Positions 25,238 to 33,516 of a DNA stretch of 44,576 bases are shown here, piece by piece (within the stretch, counting starts at the first letter, position 1; every line of letters starts with the position of its first letter). Made by a program: the position numbers and the translations under genes. This DNA is from Candidatus Aminicenantota bacterium. GTDB taxonomy: Bacteria; Acidobacteriota; Aminicenantia; Aminicenantales; Aminicenantaceae. Under the pieces are notes generated by a model. It was not told where the DNA came from. It was given only the letters and a program-made list of their open reading frames with translations, and ran no database searches. The stretch is taken from contig JAGGYH010000140.1 of the NCBI GenBank assembly GCA_021162615.1, positions 1 through 44,576 of the forward strand, read 5' to 3'.

Positions 25238-26251
25238 ATGAGGATTGCAGTAGATATTATGGGTGGGGACTACGGCCCCAGAGTAGCAGTACAGGGAGCT
25301 GTGAGCGCGGCCCGTGAGTATAAAGTGGGAGTTCTTCTGGTTGGAGCAGAAGATATCATTAAAAAGGAACTAAGAAGCGTCAGTAATGGACAGGAGGATG
25401 TCACAATTGTCAATGCATCCGAATCCATTGGAATGGGAGAAGGGCTGCTTTCTTTCCGGAAAAAAAGCAGGTCTTCCATACTTGTGGGGCTGAATCTCGT
25501 AAAGGGGAAAAAAGCAGATGCCTTTGTCAGCATAGGGAATACCGGGGCAGTGGTTTATTTATCAAGGAAGGAATTAGGAGCCCTGAAAGGAGTGGAAAGA
25601 CCGGCTTTAGCCCTGCTTGTCCCTACTTTAGAAGGGATGACTCTTCTTACTGATGTGGGAGCCAATGCAAACTGCAGTGCGAGTCATTTGGTTCAGTTTG
25701 CATTGATGGGGGAAGTTTTCATGAAAGCGGTCATGGGAATCGATAATCCCAGGATTGCCCTGATGAGTATTGGCGAGGAGAAGAACAAAGGAAACGACCT
25801 GACACGGGAAGTCAATAAAAAGCTGAGTGCCACCTCCCTGAATTTCATTGGTAATGTAGAAGGGAAAGATATCTATTCAGGGAAAGCTGATGTGATTGTG
25901 AGCGATGGGTTTACCGGGAATATTGCTTTAAAGACAAGCGAAGGGGTCATATCAAACTTTGCACACATGGCGCGCCTAGAAATAATGAAAAACATATTTG
26001 TGAAGATCGGATTTTTTCTCATGAAGAGGCATCTGAAAAAGGTTTATAAAAAGATGGATTATGCGGAATACGGAGGAGCGTATCTTCTGGGAGTCAACGG
26101 GGTCTGTATTGTGGGCCATGGACGATCTAATCCTGTTGCCATCAAAAATGCTGTAAGGCTTGCAAGGGATTATGTGAAAGGCAGAGTGCAGGAAAAAATA
26201 CTTGAAAGACTGGATGCATATGAAAAGGCGTTGATAGGAGCTAAGGCTTAA
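25238..26251 (+). CDS. plsX: phosphate acyltransferase PlsX
   Basis: PlsX converts acyl-ACP to acyl-phosphate, feeding PlsY in phospholipid synthesis. 337 residues, standard. The N-terminus IAVDIMGGDYGP and motifs FVSIGNTGAVVYLS, LTDVGANANCSASHL and DVIVSDGFTGNIALK are conserved. GGAGG precedes the ATG at good spacing. The stop is immediately followed by the fabG ATG. Confidence 0.96.
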   Translation: MRIAVDIMGGDYGPRVAVQGAVSAAREYKVGVLLVGAEDIIKKELRSVSNGQEDVTIVNASESIGMGEGLLSFRKKSRSSILVGLNLVKGKKADAFVSIGNTGAVVYLSRKELGALKGVERPALALLVPTLEGMTLLTDVGANANCSASHLVQFALMGEVFMKAVMGIDNPRIALMSIGEEKNKGNDLTREVNKKLSATSLNFIGNVEGKDIYSGKADVIVSDGFTGNIALKTSEGVISNFAHMARLEIMKNIFVKIGFFLMKRHLKKVYKKMDYAEYGGAYLLGVNGVCIVGHGRSNPVAIKNAVRLARDYVKGRVQEKILERLDAYEKALIGAKA

Positions 26252-26992
26252 ATGGATTTTGCGGGAAAAGTGGCTGTGGTCACTGGAGCCTCCCAGGGAA
26301 TAGGAGAGTCCATTGCACAGGACCTTGCTGAACATAGAGCTGAGGTCATAGTCATAGATGTGCAAAAAGAAAAAGCTGAAGAAGTGGCCAGCACAATAAG
26401 AGAGAAAAACGGGAAAGCGTCAACATACATCATAGATGTATCCAAGTCAGGTCAGGTTGACAGCACGGTTGAGAAGATCATTGAACGGTATGGAAAGATA
26501 GATTTTCTTGTCAATAATGCCGGTGTCACAAGAGACAGCTTGTTGATGCGGATGAAAGAGGAAGATTGGGATACCGTCATTTCTGTTAATTTAAAGGGTG
26601 TTTATAATTTTTCACGGGCTGTCATCCGCAGTATGGCGAGAAACCGTTTTGGGCGGATTGTCAATATTTCCTCTGTGGTAGGTTTGATGGGGAATGCCGG
26701 ACAATCTAATTATGCAGCCTCCAAAGCAGGAGTAATCGGTTTTACAAAGTCATTAGCCAGGGAAGTAGCCGCCAGAAATGTCACTGTGAATGCTGTAGCC
26801 CCGGGCTATGTAGCCACTTCAATGACTGAATCGCTTCCCGAATCAGTAAAGAAAAATTTTATTGATATTATCCCGATGAAAAGATTTGGTAAGCCTAAGG
26901 AAGTAGCTCAGGTGGTTCGATTCCTGCTTTCCGATGATGCAGCTTATATAACCGGGCAGGTTATAAGTATAAACGGCGGAATGCTTATGTAA
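26252..26992 (+). CDS. fabG: 3-oxoacyl-ACP reductase FabG
   Basis: A 246-residue short-chain dehydrogenase that reduces beta-ketoacyl-ACP with NADPH. It has the cofactor motif VTGASQGIGESIAQ (10-23), NNAG near 88-91, the catalytic Ser in NISSVVGLMG and YAASKAG (Tyr/Lys). FabD and FabH, often next to these genes, are missing from this cluster. It follows plsX with no spacer. Confidence 0.95.
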   Translation: MDFAGKVAVVTGASQGIGESIAQDLAEHRAEVIVIDVQKEKAEEVASTIREKNGKASTYIIDVSKSGQVDSTVEKIIERYGKIDFLVNNAGVTRDSLLMRMKEEDWDTVISVNLKGVYNFSRAVIRSMARNRFGRIVNISSVVGLMGNAGQSNYAASKAGVIGFTKSLAREVAARNVTVNAVAPGYVATSMTESLPESVKKNFIDIIPMKRFGKPKEVAQVVRFLLSDDAAYITGQVISINGGMLM

Positions 26993-27029
26993 AATCTTCT
27001 TTAAATAATAAAAAATTTAGGAGGAAAAG

Positions 27030-27272
27030 ATGGATAGAGAAGAGTTATTGGCCAAAGTAAAGGAAATCGTATCTGATAAACTCAGTATTAGTGAAGACCA
27101 GGTTACGGAAGAGGCTTCTTTTATAGATGACCTGGGTGCTGATTCTCTTGATACAGTGGAGTTGATTATGGCTCTGGAAGATGAGTTTGAACTGGACATT
27201 CCTGATGAAGAGGCAGAGAAGCTGGACACAGTCGGCAAAGCCATTGATTTTGTTTTAGAAAAAGTAAAGTAA
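27030..27272 (+). CDS. acpP: acyl carrier protein
   Basis: 80 residues, acidic, four-helix pattern. The phosphopantetheine site is Ser39 in the motif [13 protein letters not shown] strong Shine-Dalgarno AGGAGG lies 7 nt before the ATG, unlike neighbours that lack one, which fits high ACP demand. It sits between fabG and fabF. Confidence 0.97.
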   Translation: MDREELLAKVKEIVSDKLSISEDQVTEEASFIDDLGADSLDTVELIMALEDEFELDIPDEEAEKLDTVGKAIDFVLEKVK

Positions 27273-27315
27273 AAATCAAAAAAAGATATAAATACACCCT
27301 TTCTGTTTTATTACT

Positions 27316-28563
27316 ATGGCTCATCCAAGGCGTGTTGTTATAACAGGTATCGGTATCGTTTCCCCTTTAGGGGTTGGGGCGGAGAGGAACTGGGAGTCCA
27401 TGAAAGCGGGCAGGACCGGTGTCACCCGGATATCCAAATTCGACCCCGAGGCTTTCTCAAGCCAAATTGCCGGAGAGGTTAAGGATTTCAATCCGCTGGA
27501 CTTCATTGGTAAAAAGGAGTCCAGAAAAATGGATCCTTTTATTCAATATGCGGTGGCTGCCGCTGAAATGGCAGTTGAGGACTCTCAAATCAAGAGATCC
27601 CAATTAGAGGGAGACCGAACAGGAGTCTATATCGGCTCTGGTATAGGGGGGATCAGTTCCATAGAAGAAAACCACAAGGTCCTTTTAAGCAAGGGGCCGA
27701 AAAGGGTTTCTCCGTTCTTTCTGATCGCAACGGTTATTAACGAGGCATCTGGACAGGTTTCCATCCGTACGAAAGCAGGAGGACCTAATTCGGCTTGTGC
27801 CACTGCATGTTCCACCGGCACACATGCCATAGGAGATTCATACCGGATCATTGCCAGAGGAGATGCGGATTTGATGCTTGCCGGAGGCAGTGAAGCCCCT
27901 ATTACGCCTCTGGGATTAGCTGGTTTTTGTTCTATGAGGGCCCTTTCAGTCAGGAATGATTCCCCGGAAAAAGCTTCCCGTCCGTTTGATAAGGGAAGGG
28001 ATGGATTTGTCATAGCGGAAGGGGCAGGGATTGTGCTGCTTGAAGAGCTGGGTTCAGCAGTAAAAAGGAGTGCTCGTATTTACGCAGAGATAGTTGGTTA
28101 CGGCATGAGCGGGGATGCCTATCATGTTTCCGCTCCGTGTCCGGACGGAGATGGAGCCTGGAGGTCCATGAAAAGAGCACTGAGTGATGCAGGAGTGAAA
28201 CCTTCGGACATCGGTTATATCAATGCGCACGGGACTTCCACCCCATGGAATGATAAAATCGAGACGCTTGCGATAAAAAGAGTTTTTGGAGACTATGCAT
28301 ATAAGGTGGCTGTCAGCTCCACAAAGTCTGTAACAGGACATATGCTGGGAGCTGCGGGAGGTTTTGAAACGGCAGCCACAGCCATGGTGCTAAAACATCA
28401 GATTATTCCGCCGACCATAAATTATGAAAATCCTGACCCTGAATGCGACCTTGATTATGTCCCCAATGAAGCCAGGAAAGCAGAGCTGGACTATGCTTTA
28501 AGCAATTCTTTTGGTTTTGGCGGGACAAACGGTACGCTTGTCATAAAGCGTTTCCTGGAATAG
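27316..28563 (+). CDS. fabF: 3-oxoacyl-ACP synthase II
   Basis: A 415-residue condensing enzyme for chain elongation. The catalytic triad Cys-His-His is visible: [27 protein letters not shown] and [12 protein letters not shown]. The C-terminal glycine-rich [13 protein letters not shown] is typical. The ATG has no evident ribosome site. It is the last gene of the fatty-acid operon. A 9-bp perfect inverted repeat overlaps its stop codon. Confidence 0.96.
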   Translation: MAHPRRVVITGIGIVSPLGVGAERNWESMKAGRTGVTRISKFDPEAFSSQIAGEVKDFNPLDFIGKKESRKMDPFIQYAVAAAEMAVEDSQIKRSQLEGDRTGVYIGSGIGGISSIEENHKVLLSKGPKRVSPFFLIATVINEASGQVSIRTKAGGPNSACATACSTGTHAIGDSYRIIARGDADLMLAGGSEAPITPLGLAGFCSMRALSVRNDSPEKASRPFDKGRDGFVIAEGAGIVLLEELGSAVKRSARIYAEIVGYGMSGDAYHVSAPCPDGDGAWRSMKRALSDAGVKPSDIGYINAHGTSTPWNDKIETLAIKRVFGDYAYKVAVSSTKSVTGHMLGAAGGFETAATAMVLKHQIIPPTINYENPDPECDLDYVPNEARKAELDYALSNSFGFGGTNGTLVIKRFLE

Positions 28564-28585
28564 AATGATTCCTTTCCATTCTATT
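28559..28585 (+). terminator. possible weak terminator hairpin after fabF
   Basis: AATAGAATG (28559-28567) and CATTCTATT (28577-28585) form a perfect 9-bp stem with a 9-nt loop overlapping the fabF stop. It is AT-rich and lacks a T-run, so the terminator role is uncertain. Confidence 0.35.
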
Positions 28586-28659
28586 AATTAATCTGATTGA
28601 CCTTTAATCCAACCTTTTATATCATCAAAGAGAGCGGCCTTAATTCTTATACGGTTGAG

Positions 28660-28815
28660 GCTTTTATGTTTTTTATCATATTTAATATGAGATATTTTAC
28701 CTGAATGATGAACGAGTTGAGATGGCGGCAGATGCGAGGCGAAATCTTGCAGATCGCAGAAAACAAAATGATAATAAGAGCATCTCCATTTTTTTTATGA
28801 ATTGTTCAGGTTTAT
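28660..28815. repeat. intergenic repeat fragment between fabF and etfB
   Basis: It contains GCAGATGCGAGGCG, shared in inverted orientation with the element at 33181-33442. It then ends in CATCTCCATTTTTTTTATGA and ATTGTTCAGGTTTA, close to the ending at 244-270. It looks like a degenerate relative of the other intergenic elements. No gene seen. Confidence 0.5.
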
Positions 28816-28828
28816 AAGGAGGTTATAA

Positions 28829-29611
28829 GTGAATATACTTGTGTTTGTAAAAATGGTTCCTGATTCGGAATCCAAAATTAAAATCGACCACAGCCAGAAC
28901 CGGATCGATACGGAAGGATTGAATTTTGTCATGAATCCGTACGATGAATATGCTGTGGAAGAGGCCCTCCAGATAAAGGAGTCCAAAGGGGGAACGGTCC
29001 GGGTTGTTTCGGTGGGCCCAGAGGGGGCTGTAGCCACTCTTAAAAAAGCTCTTGCCATGGGTGCGGATGAAGCCCTTTTGATAAAAGACGAGCAAATAGA
29101 GACCTATGATGGACTCAGGGCTGCAAAGATCATAGCCCGGGTAGTCAAGGAGAAGTTTCCGGATTGCCGTCTGCTGCTGTTCGGGAAGCAGTCTATTGAT
29201 ACGGATAATGCACAGATCCCTTCCATGGTTGCCGGATTACTGGATTGGCCGCAGGTCAATATTGTTACAAAACTTGACCTGGAAGAGGAATCCGGTACTG
29301 CCCTCAGGGAAATAGAGGGAGCGGTTGAGAAGGTAAGCTTTTCCCTTCCTGCGGTAATCAGCGCTCAGAAAGGGCTTAATGAACCCCGGTATGAGACACT
29401 AAAGGGCATCATGGCAGCCAAAAGAAAGCAGGTACCTGTGGTCTCCCTCCAAGAAGTCGGTGTCCAAGAGTCGGACCTTGAATCCAAATTGAGATTAGTG
29501 AAGATATCTTCACCTCCTACCAAGGAAGCCGGGAAGAGGATAGAAGAAGAGCCGGAGGAAGCGGCCAGACAGCTGGCCCAGTTCCTGCATGAAGAAGCCA
29601 AGATAATATAG
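28829..29611 (+). CDS. etfB: electron transfer flavoprotein beta subunit
   Basis: A 260-residue protein. The N-terminus NILVFVKMVPDSESKIKID and the family signature region around VEKVSFSLPAVISAQKGLNE are typical of EtfB/FixA, which binds AMP or a second FAD. It pairs with etfA 9 nt downstream. Etf passes electrons between acyl-CoA or other dehydrogenases and quinone or NAD/ferredoxin systems. No dehydrogenase partner is encoded beside it. Whether it bifurcates cannot be judged from this sequence. Confidence 0.94.
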   Translation: MNILVFVKMVPDSESKIKIDHSQNRIDTEGLNFVMNPYDEYAVEEALQIKESKGGTVRVVSVGPEGAVATLKKALAMGADEALLIKDEQIETYDGLRAAKIIARVVKEKFPDCRLLLFGKQSIDTDNAQIPSMVAGLLDWPQVNIVTKLDLEEESGTALREIEGAVEKVSFSLPAVISAQKGLNEPRYETLKGIMAAKRKQVPVVSLQEVGVQESDLESKLRLVKISSPPTKEAGKRIEEEPEEAARQLAQFLHEEAKII

Positions 29612-29620
29612 GAGGAGACG

Positions 29621-30595
29621 GTGATACTTGCATATATGGAAGTCAGAGAGGGGAAAATAAAGAAGTCTTCACTGGAAGCCTTATCCGAAGCCAAAAGACG
29701 GGCTGATGACCTGGGTGAGGCATTAGAGGCTGTATTCCTGGGGAAAGACCTGGATGGGTTGGCTGAAGGAGCCTATAAATACGGAGCCTCTAAAGTTTAT
29801 TTACTTGAGAATCCCCTGTTGGAAAGTTATTCTTCTTCTCTTTATGCATTGGTTTTAGCGGATTTTATAAATGAGATAAAGCCCAAAGCTGTATTTTTTT
29901 CTGCCACGGCTATGGGCAAGGACTTGTCTCCACGCTTAGCAGCCAAACTGGATGTTGGGGCGGCCACTGACTGCATCAAGACCTCGGTAAATAATTCGGT
30001 CCTGGAAATAGCGAGACCTATCTATGCAGGGAAAGCCTTTGCTTCTTTTCAGTTTTCCTCTGAACCCTGGGTCGTCTCACTCAGGCCGAATGTGTTCCCC
30101 TTAATAGAGCCTCTTTCTGAAAAAGGAGAAGCCGTCAAGAAAGAGGTTGAGGCCTCTCAGGACCAAGTTAAAGACCAGGTGGTTGAAGAGAAAAGAGAGG
30201 AAGGCGCTGAACTTGATGTGACAGAGGCAGACATTGTTGTTTCAGGGGGAAGAGGAATGAAAGGGCCGGAAAATTTTGGTTTGCTGAGAGATTTGATCGC
30301 CCTGCTCCCCAATGCCGCTTTAGGCAGCTCCCGTTCGGCTGTTGATGCCGGATGGGTCGATCACCAACACCAGGTCGGCCAGACAGGGAAAACCGTATCG
30401 CCCGATCTCTATATAGCCGTAGGTATTTCCGGAGCCATTCAGCATCTTGCCGGGATATCTTCCTCGAAATTCATAGTGGCTATTAACAAAGATCCGGAAG
30501 CCTCGATCTTTAAAGTTGCGGATTTTGGAGTGGTCGGAGATTTGTTCAAGGTTATACCTCCCTTAAAAAAAGAGCTTGAAAAGTTTAAGGAATAG
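29621..30595 (+). CDS. etfA: electron transfer flavoprotein alpha subunit
   Basis: 324 residues beginning at GTG 29621, with GGAGGAG just upstream. The C-terminal FAD-binding domain is clear: VVSGGRGMKGPENF, GSSRSAVDAGWVDHQHQVGQTG, YIAVGISGAIQHLAG and VAINKDPEASIFKVADFGVV. A charged linker rich in Glu/Val/Lys (about 165-200) separates the domains. It forms the heterodimer with EtfB. Confidence 0.95.
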   Translation: MILAYMEVREGKIKKSSLEALSEAKRRADDLGEALEAVFLGKDLDGLAEGAYKYGASKVYLLENPLLESYSSSLYALVLADFINEIKPKAVFFSATAMGKDLSPRLAAKLDVGAATDCIKTSVNNSVLEIARPIYAGKAFASFQFSSEPWVVSLRPNVFPLIEPLSEKGEAVKKEVEASQDQVKDQVVEEKREEGAELDVTEADIVVSGGRGMKGPENFGLLRDLIALLPNAALGSSRSAVDAGWVDHQHQVGQTGKTVSPDLYIAVGISGAIQHLAGISSSKFIVAINKDPEASIFKVADFGVVGDLFKVIPPLKKELEKFKE

Positions 30596-30649
30596 CCTTT
30601 GTCTAAGGCAAACGAAGTTCCCATCATATAAAGAAAAGAAGGAGGGATT

Positions 30650-31981
30650 ATGCCTGATTGGAAAAGGCAGGGGTTGATCACACGACGCGACTTTCTGAAA
30701 GGGGCGGCTGCGGCAGCAGCAGCGCCCATGATCGTTCCATCCAGAATTTTTGGCGCTTCAGCCCCAAGCAACACACTGGCCATGGGATGCATTGGAACGG
30801 GCCGCCAAGGGCAGGGAGATATGCAGGAACTCATATACCGCGGACTGGAAGTCGGAGCGCGGGTCGTGGCTGTGTGTGATGTGGATTCCCACCGCAGAGA
30901 GGACGCCCAGTGGCTTGTGGATAAACTTTATTCCGCAGAGCTTGGGAAAGGAAGATACAAAGCATGTGAGGCTTATCATGATTTCCGTACTCTTCTTCAT
31001 CGAAAGGATATTGACGGAGTGTTGATAGTGACTCCGGACCACTGGCATGCGCTCCATGCTGTGGCAGCGGCCCGTTCGGGCAAAGACATCTATCTTGAAA
31101 AGCCCCTGACCTATTCCATAACCGAAGGCCAGAAACTGGTTCGGGCTGTGCGCAAAAACAGCCGGATACTTCAGGTCGGATCCCAGCAGCGCTCCTCTCC
31201 TTATTTTCTTAAGGCCTGTGAACTTGTCCGCAACCAGCGGATCGGAGAACTCCGCACCATATATGTCTGGCTCCCGGAAGACCAGGGAGCCGGAGATCCT
31301 CAGCCCATGCCAGTACCTAAAAATCTTGACTATGATTTCTGGATGGGGCCCACTTCCGAGGCCCCTTTTACAGAGGACAGAGTTCATCCACAGCGCGATT
31401 ATACCAGGCCCGGCTGGCTTCAGATCGAGCGGTACTGCCGGGGGATGATCACTGGATGGGGATCGCATATGAATGACATCGCCCAGTGGGGAAACGGGGC
31501 AGATCATTCTGGTCCTGTTGAGATCAAAGCCGAAGCCCAATTTCCCGACAGGGGCCTCTTCGATGTGCACACTACGTTTAGGGCCGAGGCTGTGTACAAA
31601 AACGGAGTGAGGCTCATCATGGAGACCGGCAGTCCGGCCGGGGTTCGTTTTGAAGGAAGCAAAGGCTGGGTTTTTGTTCAGCGCGGAGCCATCAAAGCTT
31701 CAGATGAAAACTTGCTTCGTCAGAAAACAGGGGATGATGAGGTCAAGCTTTATCACAGCGCAAACCATATGAAAAATTTCCTGGAATGCATGCGCACCCG
31801 GAAAGAACCAGCGGCCCCTGTGGAAGTGGGTCACCGTTCAAACACTGTATGCGTGATGACCCATATCGCAATGAAATTAGGGCGTATGCTTAAGTGGGAT
31901 CCTCAAAAAGAAAGGTTCATCGGTGATGATGAAGCCAATAAGTGGCTGGACTATCCCCACCGGGAACCCTGGATATTATAA
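30650..31981 (+). CDS. Tat-exported Gfo/Idh/MocA oxidoreductase
   Basis: A 443-residue protein with a twin-arginine signal (ITRRDFLKGAAAAAAAPMIV, residues 10-29), so it is folded in the cytoplasm and exported with its cofactor. The Rossmann segment AMGCIGTGRQGQGDMQEL, VTPDHWHALHAVAAA and YLEKPLTYSITEG carry the family Lys-Pro motif. Homologues act on glycosides in the periplasm. It sits 54 nt after etfA with a strong AAGGAGG site, so co-transcription with etfBA is possible but the functional link is unclear. It is the second Gfo/Idh protein in the window. The other is cytoplasmic. Confidence 0.9.
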   Translation: MPDWKRQGLITRRDFLKGAAAAAAAPMIVPSRIFGASAPSNTLAMGCIGTGRQGQGDMQELIYRGLEVGARVVAVCDVDSHRREDAQWLVDKLYSAELGKGRYKACEAYHDFRTLLHRKDIDGVLIVTPDHWHALHAVAAARSGKDIYLEKPLTYSITEGQKLVRAVRKNSRILQVGSQQRSSPYFLKACELVRNQRIGELRTIYVWLPEDQGAGDPQPMPVPKNLDYDFWMGPTSEAPFTEDRVHPQRDYTRPGWLQIERYCRGMITGWGSHMNDIAQWGNGADHSGPVEIKAEAQFPDRGLFDVHTTFRAEAVYKNGVRLIMETGSPAGVRFEGSKGWVFVQRGAIKASDENLLRQKTGDDEVKLYHSANHMKNFLECMRTRKEPAAPVEVGHRSNTVCVMTHIAMKLGRMLKWDPQKERFIGDDEANKWLDYPHREPWIL

Positions 31982-32243
31982 GAAGGAGAGAAAAGCTGGG
32001 AATTGAAAACCAGAGAGGAGAAAACCCAAACGTGGCGTCCGGTTGCGCCTTCTCTCGGGCAGCATTTTAACCGCTGGTTAGAACAGAGGTTGGAAAAGAG
32101 GGTCAAAAGTATATTTTAAAATACAAACAAGCTTGACACGGATTATTCATGAGGAAAGGCAGTTCTCTCCTTGCGAACGACCGTAATAGGGTTCGGGAGG
32201 GGCCGTCTGTTTTTTATGGTACGTAGTCAGCACGGAGGGTGTA

Positions 32244-33182
32244 TTGGATTTAAAAACAAAGGAATTTATCGAAAAAAAAGTTAAAGAGATCGAAGACACA
32301 GTGGGTTCAGGGAGCGCTATCTCTGCTCTTTCCGGAGGCGTGGACAGTTCCGCGTGTACGGTTCTGGCGCATAAGGCATTGGGAGACCGCTTAAAAGTCA
32401 TTTATATTGATGACGGCCTGATGAGAGAGAATGAGGACAGATATGTATCTGAAGCCTTTTCTGAAATGGGGATTAAAGTGGAGGTCATCAATGCCCGCAG
32501 CGATTTTTTCTCAGCGCTTAAAGGCATCACAGATCCTGAGGATAAAAGAAAGGCTTTCCGCAATAAATTCTATGAAGTGTTTGGAGAATCTGTGCTCAAA
32601 AGCGAAGCCAAATATCTAATTCAGGGGACCATTGCCGCTGATATTATCGAGACTAAAGGCGGGGTCAAAACCCAGCATAATATCCTGGAACAGATCGGTA
32701 TTAATCCGGAAAAAGGGTATGGTTTTAGAGTCATAGAGCCCTTGAAGGAGCTGTTCAAACACCAGGTGAGAGAAGTGGCAAAGTCCTTGGGTCTTCCCAA
32801 AGAACTTTATAAAAGGATGCCCTTCCCCGGACCGGGTTTGTCCACAAGAATTATAGGCGAAGTGACAGAAGAAAGGGTTCGGAAGGTGAGGAAAGCCACT
32901 CAAATTGTAGAGGAAGAAATTGCCGGTTTAGAACCATTTCAGGCCTTTGCTGTGCTGCTGAGCGATAAGGGGACCGGAGTCAAAGAAGGGAAGAGAAAAT
33001 TCGGAGAAATCATGATTATCAGATGTGTGGAAAGCCGGGATGCAATGACAGCAGAGGCGACCAAAGTGCCCTGGAAAATATTGAGGAGAATATCTGAAAG
33101 AATAACAGAGGAGGTTCCCACTGTCACAAGGGTGGCCTATGAGATCACTCCAAAGCCTCCGGCTACCATAGAATACATATAA
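32244..33182 (+). CDS. guaAB: GMP synthase, stand-alone ATP-pyrophosphatase subunit
   Basis: 312 residues, covering only the synthetase and dimerisation parts of GuaA. The P-loop-like pyrophosphatase motif ALSGGVDSSACTVLAHKAL lies near 28-46, GTIAADIIETKGGVKTQHN in the middle, FPGPGLSTRIIGEVT after it, and the C-terminus PKPPATIEYI is the XMP-site ending. The N-terminal glutaminase domain of usual bacterial GuaA is missing, so this corresponds to the two-subunit arrangement known from archaea. It needs ammonia or a separate glutaminase encoded elsewhere. TTG start at 32244 is supported by GGAGGG 4 nt upstream. The stop codon overlaps the left end of a MITE-like element. Confidence 0.88.
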   Translation: MDLKTKEFIEKKVKEIEDTVGSGSAISALSGGVDSSACTVLAHKALGDRLKVIYIDDGLMRENEDRYVSEAFSEMGIKVEVINARSDFFSALKGITDPEDKRKAFRNKFYEVFGESVLKSEAKYLIQGTIAADIIETKGGVKTQHNILEQIGINPEKGYGFRVIEPLKELFKHQVREVAKSLGLPKELYKRMPFPGPGLSTRIIGEVTEERVRKVRKATQIVEEEIAGLEPFQAFAVLLSDKGTGVKEGKRKFGEIMIIRCVESRDAMTAEATKVPWKILRRISERITEEVPTVTRVAYEITPKPPATIEYI

Positions 33183-33442
33183 CCTGGTTATTCATAAAAT
33201 ATGTATGCATTTCAATACATATTTATCATGATTGACTCGTTTTTATGTATTATTCATCAAGAACATGATTATGACATTGATTCATATAATGACTTTAATT
33301 TTATAACGCAACCATATTTTACCCTTCAGGCGAGCCGATTTCACAGCATCTGCATTGTTGCAGGGCATTCGCGGTGAAGGGCCACAGCTTCATACCCTGC
33401 GCCTCGCATCTGCTACAACCTCGACTCGTGAATAACCAGGTT
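33181..33442. repeat. 262-bp MITE-like element with 14-bp terminal inverted repeats
   Basis: Perfect terminal inverted repeats: AACCTGGTTATTCA at 33181-33194 and TGAATAACCAGGTT at 33429-33442. The left one overlaps the guaA-type stop codon. The right end extends into the palindrome CCAGGTTATTAACCTGG at 33436-33452. The interior carries GCCTCGCATCTGC, shared inverted with the fabF-etfB gap. No open frame of note. It fills the gap before the terminator at 33460. Confidence 0.7.
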
Positions 33443-33459
33443 ATTAACCTGGAAAATTA

Positions 33460-33493
33460 AAAAAAAAGCCCGGGGGCTTAAGAGCCCCCAGGC
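33460..33493 (-). terminator. Rho-independent terminator of the Asp-box protein gene
   Basis: Read on the minus strand: a G/C stem (GCC...GGC plus GGGGGCT/AGCCCCC, 33468-33493, loop of 4) followed by a run of eight T. It lies 24 nt after the stop codon at 33517. Confidence 0.9.
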
Positions 33494-33516
33494 GTATTTC
33501 TCTATCGGTTTAGAAG

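Noticed and set aside
30758-31570. 270-residue minus-strand open frame
   Set aside because: Antisense shadow of the Tat-exported Gfo/Idh gene, with no recognisable motif or ribosome site.
32133-32138. TTGACA before the GMP synthase gene as a promoter
   Set aside because: No acceptable -10 box lies 15-19 nt downstream, so the hexamer alone is not enough.
31982-32243. Possible purine riboswitch upstream of the GMP synthase gene
   Set aside because: The conserved core bases of known purine riboswitches are not visible, and no convincing three-way junction could be drawn.
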